Positions 54,009 to 61,610 of a stretch of DNA of 64,000 nucleotides are shown here, in pieces. This DNA is from Lysobacterales bacterium (GTDB lineage: Bacteria > Pseudomonadota > Gammaproteobacteria > Xanthomonadales > Ahniellaceae). Positions within the stretch are counted from its first letter, which is position 1; every line of letters starts with the position of its first letter. The notes below the pieces were generated by a model. The model searched no databases. It saw only the letters and a program-made list of their open reading frames with translations, and was not told the origin of the DNA. The stretch lies in NCBI GenBank assembly GCA_016721845.1, contig JADKHK010000013.1:1594501-1658500 (forward strand). The letters run 5' to 3'. The position numbers and the translations under genes were made by a program.

Positions 54009-55057
54009 GCCGCACCTCCGCAACCGGCCAGCGCATCGACCAGCACCGCCTGCACGCGGGCGTCTTCCTTCAGAAAGGAGTCGTGGCCGAACACCGAGTC
54101 GATCTCGTGATAGCGGTGCAGCAACGGCACTGCAACGGCAAAGGCGCGCACATCCTCGACTGGCACGATCTGGTCCGAGCGGGCTGCGAACACGGTCACC
54201 GGCACCGGCACGTCGGCGGGGTCGATGTCGTGCAGGTCGATCGATTCCGACAGGCGCAGGAAGGCGGTACCGGCGAATCGGTGGGCGAAGCGCTCGCCCT
54301 GGGCGTCGAGATAGGGCTCGGCGGCGCAGCGGGCGACACCGCCATCGAGTGCGACCTTATCGGCAAAGCGCGCGGCAAACTCACCCGGCGTGCGGTAGCT
54401 CAGCACGGCGAGTTGCCGTGCCAGTGCAACGGCTTCGTGCGCGGCCTCATGTTCGCTACCGAGACGCACGATGCGGCGCTGGATCGCACGCCAGGCGGAC
54501 GCGAAAGGATGCGGCCGATGCGCCGCGTTCAACACCACCAGGTGACCGAGTCGCGCCGCAAGCCGCTTGGCCAGATGCAGCCCGACCATCGCGCCGTACG
54601 AGGCACCGATGCAGGCCGCCACCTGCTTGATCTGCAGATGCGCCAGCAGGGCAATCAGCGCCTGCGCCTGGTCGTCCGGGTCGATGGCGGCGTCGAGCGC
54701 ACCGTCGGCACCGATCCAGTCGATCGACAGCAGCTGATAGGCGAACGGGTCCAGCGCGCCGCCACGACGGACCTGCTGCGGCCACCAGCCTTCGGACGCA
54801 TCGATGGCATTCGCCGCCAACTGGCGATGCGCCGAAATGCCGCCCAGCACGATCAGCAACGGCGCTTCCTGCACACCGAGAATCTGCCAGCGCAGAACCA
54901 AGTCATGCGCGCCACCACGGCGAAGGTCCAGACGCAACGGAAACGAGCCGCGCTGCACCGGCACCGGCGCATCGGCGCGGGGCGCGAAAATCGGCGCGGC
55001 AAAGGACGCGGTCCGCGGCTCGAAGGTGGGGGTTTCAGCATCGGCAGCGAGCGACAT
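54005..55057 (-). CDS. metX: Homoserine O-acyltransferase MetX (probably succinyltransferase)
   Basis: A 350-residue alpha/beta-hydrolase-fold transferase that activates homoserine for methionine synthesis. The nucleophile Ser 153 is in GASYGAMVG, with Asp in FAARSDQIVP and His in FGHDSFL. The chain is shorter than typical acetyltransferases and resembles the Xanthomonad MetX group known to use succinyl-CoA. The ATG at 55057 follows GAAGGAG, which can be hidden in a hairpin (55058-55082). A SAM-I riboswitch precedes it. Confidence 0.9.
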   Translation of the reverse strand: MSLAADAETPTFEPRTASFAAPIFAPRADAPVPVQRGSFPLRLDLRRGGAHDLVLRWQILGVQEAPLLIVLGGISAHRQLAANAIDASEGWWPQQVRRGGALDPFAYQLLSIDWIGADGALDAAIDPDDQAQALIALLAHLQIKQVAACIGASYGAMVGLHLAKRLAARLGHLVVLNAAHRPHPFASAWRAIQRRIVRLGSEHEAAHEAVALARQLAVLSYRTPGEFAARFADKVALDGGVARCAAEPYLDAQGERFAHRFAGTAFLRLSESIDLHDIDPADVPVPVTVFAARSDQIVPVEDVRAFAVAVPLLHRYHEIDSVFGHDSFLKEDARVQAVLVDALAGCGGAA

Positions 55058-55082
55058 GGCGAACTCCTTCAGGAATCTCGCC
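55058..55082 (-). promoter_or_regulatory. Hairpin covering the metX ribosome-binding site
   Basis: On the minus strand GGCGAG (55082-55077) can pair with TTCGCC (55063-55058), placing the AAGGAG site in the upper stem and loop, directly before the metX ATG. This suggests that the riboswitch acts on translation initiation. A second hairpin (GTCGCA/TGCGAC, 55106-55138) shares two bases with the aptamer's closing stem. Confidence 0.45.
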
Positions 55083-55136
55083 CATCCAGCAGCCTGTGAG
55101 GATTCGTCGCAACGCCGACCTTGCGGCAACGCTGCG

Positions 55137-55254
55137 ACCCATCTTCCGGAGGACCGAGGTCCGCCGCAGGACTTGGCACCTGGCGCCACGCTTGCGCGTC
55201 ACGCTGGTTGCCCCGGCATCCAAGGGCCTATCCCTCCGCCGGTCTTGATGGGTA
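55137..55254 (-). promoter_or_regulatory. SAM-I (S-box) riboswitch aptamer upstream of metX
   Basis: Read on the minus strand, the closing stem P1 is a perfect 7-bp pairing of ACCCATC (55254-55248) with GATGGGT (55143-55137). Between them are the conserved S-box blocks: ATCAAGA, CGGAGGGATAGGCCC, CGGGGCAACC, a P3 stem, and GGTGCCAAGTCCTGC. These match the SAM-I consensus in order and spacing. SAM binding should lower expression of metX-metB-hom. No T-run follows, so control is probably translational. Confidence 0.88.
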
Positions 55255-55263
55255 TGTGCGGCC

Positions 55264-55292
55264 AGCATGCCGGCCGCACCCCATGGTGTCAA
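55264..55292 (-). promoter_or_regulatory. Promoter of the metX operon
   Basis: On the minus strand TTGACA (55292-55287), 17 bases, then CATGCT (55269-55264), putting the start a few bases before the riboswitch. An 8-bp palindrome (GTGCGGCC/GGCCGCAC, 55256-55279) spans the -10 box. Confidence 0.5.
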
Positions 55293-55315
55293 TCTCTTTA
55301 TCGCGATGAAGAGAT
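55292..55315. other. 24-bp palindrome at the -35 of the metX promoter, T-run on plus side
   Basis: ATCTCTT (55292-55298) and AAGAGAT (55309-55315) flank the self-complementary ATCGCGAT; only one T-G pair breaks the symmetry. On the plus strand a run of seven T follows four bases later (55321-55327), as in a terminator. On the minus strand it abuts TTGACA, as an operator would. Confidence 0.6.
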
Positions 55316-55329
55316 ATAACTTTTTTTCA

Positions 55330-57033
55330 TCAGCGCGCGGCGCGGTCGTAACTGAGCACGTCGACGCTGAGCGTGTCGTCCGGGTTCTGCGACAGTGACG
55401 ATTCGCGCGCGATGAACACGTACGACTGCCCCGCTTCCAGCGCGCTGGTCATCAGGCCCTCGGTATGCGGATTCACGTAGACCAGCAGATTGCGACCGTC
55501 CGCCGCGACGACGTGCATCGGCGCACCGGCGATCTCGGCATGCGTGTCGTTGATCCACTTGCCCTGCTCGCCTGCCGCGGGATCACGACTGACCAGCTTG
55601 CCCTCGAAGCGCACGATCTTGCGCCAGGTCGGGTCTTGCTCCGGCTCGATATCCTGGCCGTTCATGCGCGCCTGCGAGATTTCCTCGAACTTCGCCATCA
55701 ATTCGGCGAGGCTCTGGTAGCGGATCTGGAAATCCCAGTGGGCGACGTCCTGTGCGATGTGCTCGGCCGCGCCCATCAGCATTTCGGACTGCGCGGCGTT
55801 GCAGGTGCCCTTGCAATACGGCAGGCCGATGTCGATGAAGCCCTTGAGGCGATCTTTTTCGAGATCGACGTAGTCGCGCATCTCCAGCATTACGCCCGGC
55901 CCCATCGCGACGCCGACCTGTCCTTCGTTCGGGGCCACGACCAGCACCGCGCCGTTGCCGACATCGAGCTTGCCGACGCGAAGCTGGCGCATCATCGCGT
56001 AGGCATAGGCGTCGGCGTCGAGGCCGCTCAGGCTCTTGGCAACGATGGTGACGATCTCGACCTGATGCTGCGCAGCGAGGTCATACATCTGCTTCTCGTA
56101 GGCGGCGCGCGTGCCGGCATCCAGCACACCGATCTCGTCGATCACGAATCGGCCGAACTTGCTCGGAATCGCATTCGAATCCGGTTTCGGCAACACATCG
56201 ACCGGACCATGGGCGGTGGCGGTCATCGTCGTCTTCGTCGCCGCCGACTCGGACCGGACCGTGGTGTCGGCCATCGGCACGCGATCCGGCTCCGCCGCCG
56301 ATGCGACCTTGCCCCCGCAATCTCCGCCTTGCTGCACGCAGGCCTGCTCCCAGCCTTCGGCGATCGCAGTGACGCGCTTGCCGCGACCGGGATGGGTCGG
56401 GCCATCGGCTTCCGGCACGAGCGCATTCATCGCTTTCTGCGCGTCGGCCAGCTGCGCGCCCATCTTGTACAGCACGTAGCCGCTGAACTTGTCGGCTTCG
56501 AGTTCGGTCGGCGGCTGGCTGCCGCCCGGCTGGATGGTGTGGCCGGACAGATGATGCCCGACCTCGTGCGCCATGATGCTGACCGGCGCCCAGTTGTTGT
56601 TCGCGGTCGCCTGCTGCACGTCGGCCATGAACTGCTCGTTGTAGGCAATCACGCGATGCGGCAACTTGTCCTCGCCGACCAGGATGACGGCCGCGGCGTT
56701 CGGCACCTGCGGGTGCGGCATCACCTCGAAATTCTGCGGCAACCCGGTGTATTTCATGATTTCGGCGACGACCTGCCGACCGGCATCGTCGTGTCCGGCG
56801 GCCATGCCGCGGGCATCGATCGTCACCGGCGAACCGTCGTAGGAACAGGCCTGCAACTGACTGGCGATCGCGTCGACCATCGCCGCCTCGCTCATCGCGC
56901 TGCGCGGGGCCGGGTCGTTCGCTGCCAGCGTCTGGCCATTCGGTGCGGCACCATCGCCACTGCCGCAGGCAGCAAGCGCGATCGTCAGGGCGGTGCAGAG
57001 CAGCGTGCGTTTCAGGGGAAGGCGCGTGGTCAT
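55330..57033 (-). CDS. Lipoprotein fusing an M48-like metallopeptidase and a TPM domain
   Basis: A 567-residue protein with a lipoprotein signal (IALAACG). Residues about 60-215 resemble M48-type peptidases: HEVGHHLSGH supplies two zinc His and the catalytic Glu, and ELEADKFSGYV supplies the third ligand. Residues about 285-400 (FVIDEIGVLDAGTRAAYEKQM to GVAMGPGV) match the TPM domain of TLP18.3/Psb32/MOLO-1 proteins. A unique C-terminal domain of about 150 residues follows. It should act in the periplasm, but I know no characterised protein with this combination. Confidence 0.82.
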   Translation of the reverse strand: MTTRLPLKRTLLCTALTIALAACGSGDGAAPNGQTLAANDPAPRSAMSEAAMVDAIASQLQACSYDGSPVTIDARGMAAGHDDAGRQVVAEIMKYTGLPQNFEVMPHPQVPNAAAVILVGEDKLPHRVIAYNEQFMADVQQATANNNWAPVSIMAHEVGHHLSGHTIQPGGSQPPTELEADKFSGYVLYKMGAQLADAQKAMNALVPEADGPTHPGRGKRVTAIAEGWEQACVQQGGDCGGKVASAAEPDRVPMADTTVRSESAATKTTMTATAHGPVDVLPKPDSNAIPSKFGRFVIDEIGVLDAGTRAAYEKQMYDLAAQHQVEIVTIVAKSLSGLDADAYAYAMMRQLRVGKLDVGNGAVLVVAPNEGQVGVAMGPGVMLEMRDYVDLEKDRLKGFIDIGLPYCKGTCNAAQSEMLMGAAEHIAQDVAHWDFQIRYQSLAELMAKFEEISQARMNGQDIEPEQDPTWRKIVRFEGKLVSRDPAAGEQGKWINDTHAEIAGAPMHVVAADGRNLLVYVNPHTEGLMTSALEAGQSYVFIARESSLSQNPDDTLSVDVLSYDRAAR

Positions 57034-57062
57034 GACAGGGATTCCGTATCAGTTGGAAGGAT

Positions 57063-57836
57063 TCAGGCGAGTTGGGCGAGCACGATCTTGACCAGCGCAT
57101 ACGAGTACAGGCGCAGGAGCAGAAACTTGAGGGCGACGAACACGACGCCGGCCAACGCCAGGCGCCAGGCATCTCGGCGTGCTTCCAGTTGGAAGAACTG
57201 ACGGAATGCAACCAGTGCGATCAGGGCCTCGACCCCATCCATGGGCCAGGCCGACCACTGCTGGTGCAGCTTCAGGAACTGCGGATCGCGAAACACGAGG
57301 ACTGGCAACTGGTTGATGATGTTCGCGACGATGATCAGGAAATGCGCGTAGACACCGAGCACGAGATGCTCGGTCAGATTGAACGGCTGACGCCAGCGCA
57401 GCACCAGCATGGACGCGCCGACGATGGCGAAGATGCCGAGTGAGAACGACCAGTTGGCATAGGTCCGGATCAGCGCCATCACCTGATTGAGGTTGGCGTC
57501 CTGTGCCTCCAGCCGGCTCGTGTGCGACAACACCAGCACCTGCACGCCAATCGCGATCAGCAGCAATTTCAGCGGATGGACATGGCGGGCGCGCGCGCCG
57601 AGCACGAACTCGCGGGCGATCACGCCGGGTGCACGTGCCAGCCGCCAAGCCGCCTGGACGATGCCGAACTCGAACACCCGATAGCTCTGCCAGGCCTCGG
57701 CGCGCACGGCACCGAGGTCAAGCCGCGCAGCCCGCTTCTGGCCGCAGCGGCCACAGAACGGCGTGGCCAGTCCGGCCCCGCAGTTGTGGCAGCGCGGCGC
57801 GGCGAAATGGTCGGTGCCAGGTCCAGGCAGGGTCAT
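57063..57836 (-). CDS. DUF3667-like membrane protein with N-terminal zinc ribbon
   Basis: A 257-residue protein. Four cysteines near residues 16-34 (CHNCG and CGRCGQKR) form a zinc ribbon. About four or five hydrophobic segments follow, in the layout of the DUF3667 family, which has no assigned function. The ATG at 57836 begins just before the ribbon; an in-frame opening to 57911 overlaps the neighbouring gene. It ends 29 bases before the M48-TPM gene, so they are probably cotranscribed. Confidence 0.75.
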   Translation of the reverse strand: MTLPGPGTDHFAAPRCHNCGAGLATPFCGRCGQKRAARLDLGAVRAEAWQSYRVFEFGIVQAAWRLARAPGVIAREFVLGARARHVHPLKLLLIAIGVQVLVLSHTSRLEAQDANLNQVMALIRTYANWSFSLGIFAIVGASMLVLRWRQPFNLTEHLVLGVYAHFLIIVANIINQLPVLVFRDPQFLKLHQQWSAWPMDGVEALIALVAFRQFFQLEARRDAWRLALAGVVFVALKFLLLRLYSYALVKIVLAQLA

Positions 57837-57867
57837 GACGGCGTCGGATGCTTGGCCGCGAGGGCGA

Positions 57868-58506
57868 TCAACGTTCGATCGAACGCAATTCGAAGTCGTC
57901 GAACACGGCACTGGTGCCGGCCATCTTCTCGCCCATCACGATCAGGCCGGTGCCCCCGAGCAGATGCGTGCCGTCGTCCGCTTCGGCGACCACGTCGCCA
58001 TCCAGCATCAACTTCAGCGAGCCACCCTCGCAGCGCGCACCGATGCGCAGATCGGCGATGTTCGGCATCACGCCCTCGAAGCGGCCGCTGGCCAGCGTTT
58101 CGGGCTGGCCGGCCTGTACTTTCAGGATGGCGTAGCCATGGCCACCCGAGACCATGAAGGCATAGAAATTGTCGTTGTCGCGATGGCGACAGACCACGCC
58201 GGCGGTGCCTTGACCGACGCCGGTATAAAGAAACAATCCGGTTTCGACCTGAACGTCGGCGCCTTTCGCCTGCTTCGGCGCGGGCACGATGCCGAAGGTG
58301 GCGTCGTCGATCGGCGTCATCTGGTAGCCGCCCTCACCGTTGTAGAGCGCGATGCCCTTGGCCCGGTGGTCGGCGACTTGAGTATCGATCCAGCCGCTGC
58401 CGTTGTCGGAAAAATCGTCCCGGAAGACCGACGTGTCTTTCGCGGCAACCGCCGTCGTCAGGGTGACCAGGGCAAGCGCAGAAACGATGCAGGCAAGGCG
58501 GTTCAT
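57868..58506 (-). CDS. Secreted concanavalin-like (laminin G fold) domain protein
   Basis: A 212-residue protein with a Sec signal peptide ending AVAAKD. A single beta-sandwich domain of the kind found in DUF1080/LamG proteins follows (FRDDFSDNGSGW at the start, VFDDFELRS at the end). Such modules bind carbohydrates or are parts of larger enzymes; no catalytic residues are evident here. It diverges from the sigma-factor gene at 58600, separated by 93 bases, and may be a target of it. Confidence 0.75.
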   Translation of the reverse strand: MNRLACIVSALALVTLTTAVAAKDTSVFRDDFSDNGSGWIDTQVADHRAKGIALYNGEGGYQMTPIDDATFGIVPAPKQAKGADVQVETGLFLYTGVGQGTAGVVCRHRDNDNFYAFMVSGGHGYAILKVQAGQPETLASGRFEGVMPNIADLRIGARCEGGSLKLMLDGDVVAEADDGTHLLGGTGLIVMGEKMAGTSAVFDDFELRSIER

Positions 58507-58599
58507 GGGGAGCTCCGTTCGCGGCAACAGGCCGCGTCTCCCTGCAGTACGCAGGATCGCGACGTTTTCACCGCCGCCTTCGCCGCGTATCCTTCCGCC

Positions 58600-59175
58600 A
58601 TGGGGGCAAACTTCGACGACATCACCGGCTGGCTGGTCGACTGGCAACAGGGCGACGCGCTTGCGCGCGACCGTGTCTTCACCCAGCTGTATGCCGAAAT
58701 GCGCCGTCTCGCCGCCAGCGTGCTGCGTTCGGAATCCGGCCACGACACGCTGCAGCCCACCGCGCTGCTCAACGATGCGCTGATGAAACTGATCCAGGCG
58801 CGCGCACCGGAGGTCGAGGATCGCGGCCATTTCATCCGCGTGGTGGCACGCGCGATGCGCCAGATCCTGATCGATCGCGCCCGCCGCAAGCTGGCCGACA
58901 AGCGGGGCAGTGGCGCGGTGCCGGAATCGCTGGACGACATCGACGTCGCCGGCATGGGTTCGCCGCACGAACTGGTGGCGCTGGACGACGCCCTGTGCGT
59001 GCTCGCGAGGCTCGACCCGCGCGCCGCCGCCGTGGTCGAAATGCGCGTGTTCGCCGGACTCACCATCGAGGAGACGGCGCAGGCGCTGGACATCCATCCG
59101 TCCTCGGTCAACCGCGAGTGGACGCAGGCCAGTGCCTGGCTGCGCGAGCAACTCGGCGATGGACGCGACGCCTGA
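58600..59175 (+). CDS. ECF-family RNA polymerase sigma factor (ECF43-like, pair 2)
   Basis: A 191-residue sigma factor paralogous to the one at 33147-33713. It shares the region-2 block TLQPTALLNDALMKLIQ, the helix ARAMRQILIDRARRKLADKRG and the region-4 end HPSSVNREWTQASAWLREQL. A TATCCT -10 box (58588-58593) ends six bases before the ATG and there is no Shine-Dalgarno, so the mRNA is probably leaderless. Its last 17 bases overlap the kinase gene. Confidence 0.88.
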   Translation: MGANFDDITGWLVDWQQGDALARDRVFTQLYAEMRRLAASVLRSESGHDTLQPTALLNDALMKLIQARAPEVEDRGHFIRVVARAMRQILIDRARRKLADKRGSGAVPESLDDIDVAGMGSPHELVALDDALCVLARLDPRAAAVVEMRVFAGLTIEETAQALDIHPSSVNREWTQASAWLREQLGDGRDA

Positions 59176-61567
59176 CGCGGCGCGTTATGCGCGCCTGAAG
59201 GACCTGCACTTCGAACTCGCGGCGTTATCGCTGCCGCAACGGAGCGCCCGACTGTGCGAGATCGAAGCCGCCGAGCCCGAACTCGGCGCAGCACTGCGCA
59301 AGCGTTTCGGTGACGGCGCGCGCGACAACGACATCCTCGCTCGCGCCGAACATCGCGAGCGCGACGCTGCGGCGCCGCAACTGCCGCACTACCGCATCGT
59401 GCGCGAACTCGGGCGCGGCGGCATGGGCCGCGTCTGGCTGGCCGAACGCGAACTGGACGGCGCGAAGCAACTCGTCGCGCTCAAGCAGATCGCGCAGGCG
59501 GGCTGGAGCGACGAGGACGAACGTCGTTTCCAGCGCGAACGGCGCATCCTCGCCACGCTCGACCATCCGAACATCGCTGCACTGGTCGACGGCGGCCGCG
59601 ACGCCGGCGGTGCGCCCTACCTTGCGACCGCGTTCGTCGACGGGCCGCGTCTCGACCAGTGGTGTCGCGAGCACGCGAGCCCGCGGCGCGAGCGGGTGCG
59701 CCTGATCCGCGATCTCGCTGCCGCGATCGGCTACGCGCATCGCAAGCTGGTGGTGCACCGCGACCTCAAGCCGGCCAATATCCTGGTCAGCGCCGACGGG
59801 GTGCCGAAGCTGCTCGACTTCGGCATCGCGCGTTTGCTCGACGAGGATGCGATCACCGCCACCGGCCCGAGCCAGATGACCCTGCGTTATGCCGCACCCG
59901 AACAGATCCATGGACAGGGGGGCGGCGGGGTCGGCGTCGATGTCTATTCGCTCGGGGTGTTGCTGTACGAACTGCTCGCCGACACATCGCCCTATGGCAA
60001 GCCCGAGGGCTCGGCGGCGTTGCTGCGCGCGATCCTCGAGGTCGAGCCATCGGCACCGACGCGCCTGCGCGGAGCGGCCGATGCCGACCTCGACGCGATC
60101 TGCCTCAAGGCCCTGCGCAAGCGCGCCGAGGATCGTTACCCGAGTGCCGATGCATTGCTGGCCGACCTGGATCGCTGGCTCGAAGGCGAGCCGGTCGAAG
60201 CCCGCCGCGGCGAAAGCGGCTACCGATTGCGGGCCTTCGTCGGACGCCACTGGTTTGCCCTGATCGCGAGCGCCGCAGTCATCGTCGCCGCGATGTCGTT
60301 CACCGCCTTCCATGTTGCCTCGCTCGACCGGCAACTCGCCGAAACCGGGCGCGAGCGCGACAAGGCGAAGGCGGTCGCGTCCTATTTTCAGGAACTGTTC
60401 GCATCGGCGAATCCGTCCGCGACCCGCGCCGACGAGCTCACCGCCCGGGAACTGCTGGCACGCAGCGTCGAGCGGCTGGAACAGGGCGACACCACCGGCA
60501 TGGACGATGACGCCCGCGCCTCGATGTTTCACGCCGCGGGTCGCATCATGCGCCAGCAGGGGCTGGCCGAACCCGCGGCGCGCATGTTCGACCGTGCCCT
60601 CGAGCTCTGGCTGCGGCAACCGATCGTGCCGGAAGACGATGTCGCCGACGCCTACAACGAGCGCGCGCTGGTGCACTTCGGCCGCGGCGAATATGCGGAA
60701 GCGCGCGCCCTGCTGCAGACCGCGCTGGCGCGGCGCGATGCGATCGGCGACCTCGACAGCCTGCCGCGCGGCGGGTTGCTGCAACTGCTGTCGGTGACGC
60801 TGCGTTCGCTCGGTCGCAATGCCGAAGCGACCGCGGCGCTGGCGGAATCGGCCGAGGTGCTGGCGAAGCACTTGCCGGACAGTCGCGCGATGTACGCGGT
60901 TTCGCTCGGCAATCTCGGCACCTTTCTGGTCACCGAAGGCGATGCCGAGGGCGGCCATGCCAAGCTCACCGAAGCACTGCGGCAACTCGATCTTCTGAAG
61001 CCGGAACGCACGCCGACCGTCCTGGCGATGCGGCGCAATCACGCGATGAGTCTGCGCGAACTCGGCCGCTTCGATGAAGCCGATCGCGAATACGCCGCGT
61101 TGCTCGCGCGCATGCGCGAATTCTTCGGTGAACACCATGTCGAGATCGCCCGCACCCTGCATTCGCTGGCCCAGACGCGCATGGTCGAGCAACGCTGGGA
61201 CGAGGCGGAACAGACGCTCGACCAAGCGGAAGCAGTGGAGCACGCGCTGGGCAACGACGACGATCCACGCCTGCTCGCGTATCAAGCCGATCGTGCCCGC
61301 ATCCACATCGCGCGGGGCGAATTCCAGGCCGCCATCGACCTGCTCGCCCCGGTGCTGGTCGAACGCGATCGCGGCATCTTCAGCGAACGCAGCAATGCCG
61401 ACGCCGAGCGGGCTGCATCGGCCTACGCGCAGTGCCGGATTGCGCCGAGACCCGAACTGGCCGAGCGCATCCGTGATGCGGTGGCCGCGATGCAACGGAC
61501 ACCGCCGATACCGCGCATGCTGATCGCCCAGGCGCAGGACTGGGCCCGGGCCTGCGGCCAGTCTTGA
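59159..61567 (+). CDS. PknB-type Ser/Thr kinase with membrane segment and TPR domain (pair 2)
   Basis: An 802-residue protein laid out like the kinase at 30394-33150. A short N-terminal region is followed by the kinase domain (GRGGMG near 85, Lys 109, HRD 200-202, DFG after), a single transmembrane helix from about residue 364, and helical TPR repeats outside. The start lies 17 bases inside the sigma-factor gene. It presumably senses an envelope or external signal and phosphorylates the overlapping sigma factor; that is inference from characterised relatives. Confidence 0.9.
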   Translation: MDATPDAARYARLKDLHFELAALSLPQRSARLCEIEAAEPELGAALRKRFGDGARDNDILARAEHRERDAAAPQLPHYRIVRELGRGGMGRVWLAERELDGAKQLVALKQIAQAGWSDEDERRFQRERRILATLDHPNIAALVDGGRDAGGAPYLATAFVDGPRLDQWCREHASPRRERVRLIRDLAAAIGYAHRKLVVHRDLKPANILVSADGVPKLLDFGIARLLDEDAITATGPSQMTLRYAAPEQIHGQGGGGVGVDVYSLGVLLYELLADTSPYGKPEGSAALLRAILEVEPSAPTRLRGAADADLDAICLKALRKRAEDRYPSADALLADLDRWLEGEPVEARRGESGYRLRAFVGRHWFALIASAAVIVAAMSFTAFHVASLDRQLAETGRERDKAKAVASYFQELFASANPSATRADELTARELLARSVERLEQGDTTGMDDDARASMFHAAGRIMRQQGLAEPAARMFDRALELWLRQPIVPEDDVADAYNERALVHFGRGEYAEARALLQTALARRDAIGDLDSLPRGGLLQLLSVTLRSLGRNAEATAALAESAEVLAKHLPDSRAMYAVSLGNLGTFLVTEGDAEGGHAKLTEALRQLDLLKPERTPTVLAMRRNHAMSLRELGRFDEADREYAALLARMREFFGEHHVEIARTLHSLAQTRMVEQRWDEAEQTLDQAEAVEHALGNDDDPRLLAYQADRARIHIARGEFQAAIDLLAPVLVERDRGIFSERSNADAERAASAYAQCRIAPRPELAERIRDAVAAMQRTPPIPRMLIAQAQDWARACGQS

Positions 61568-61610
61568 GGCACGACACGCCGCTCACGGTGCTTCGGGCTA
61601 GACTCGGGCC

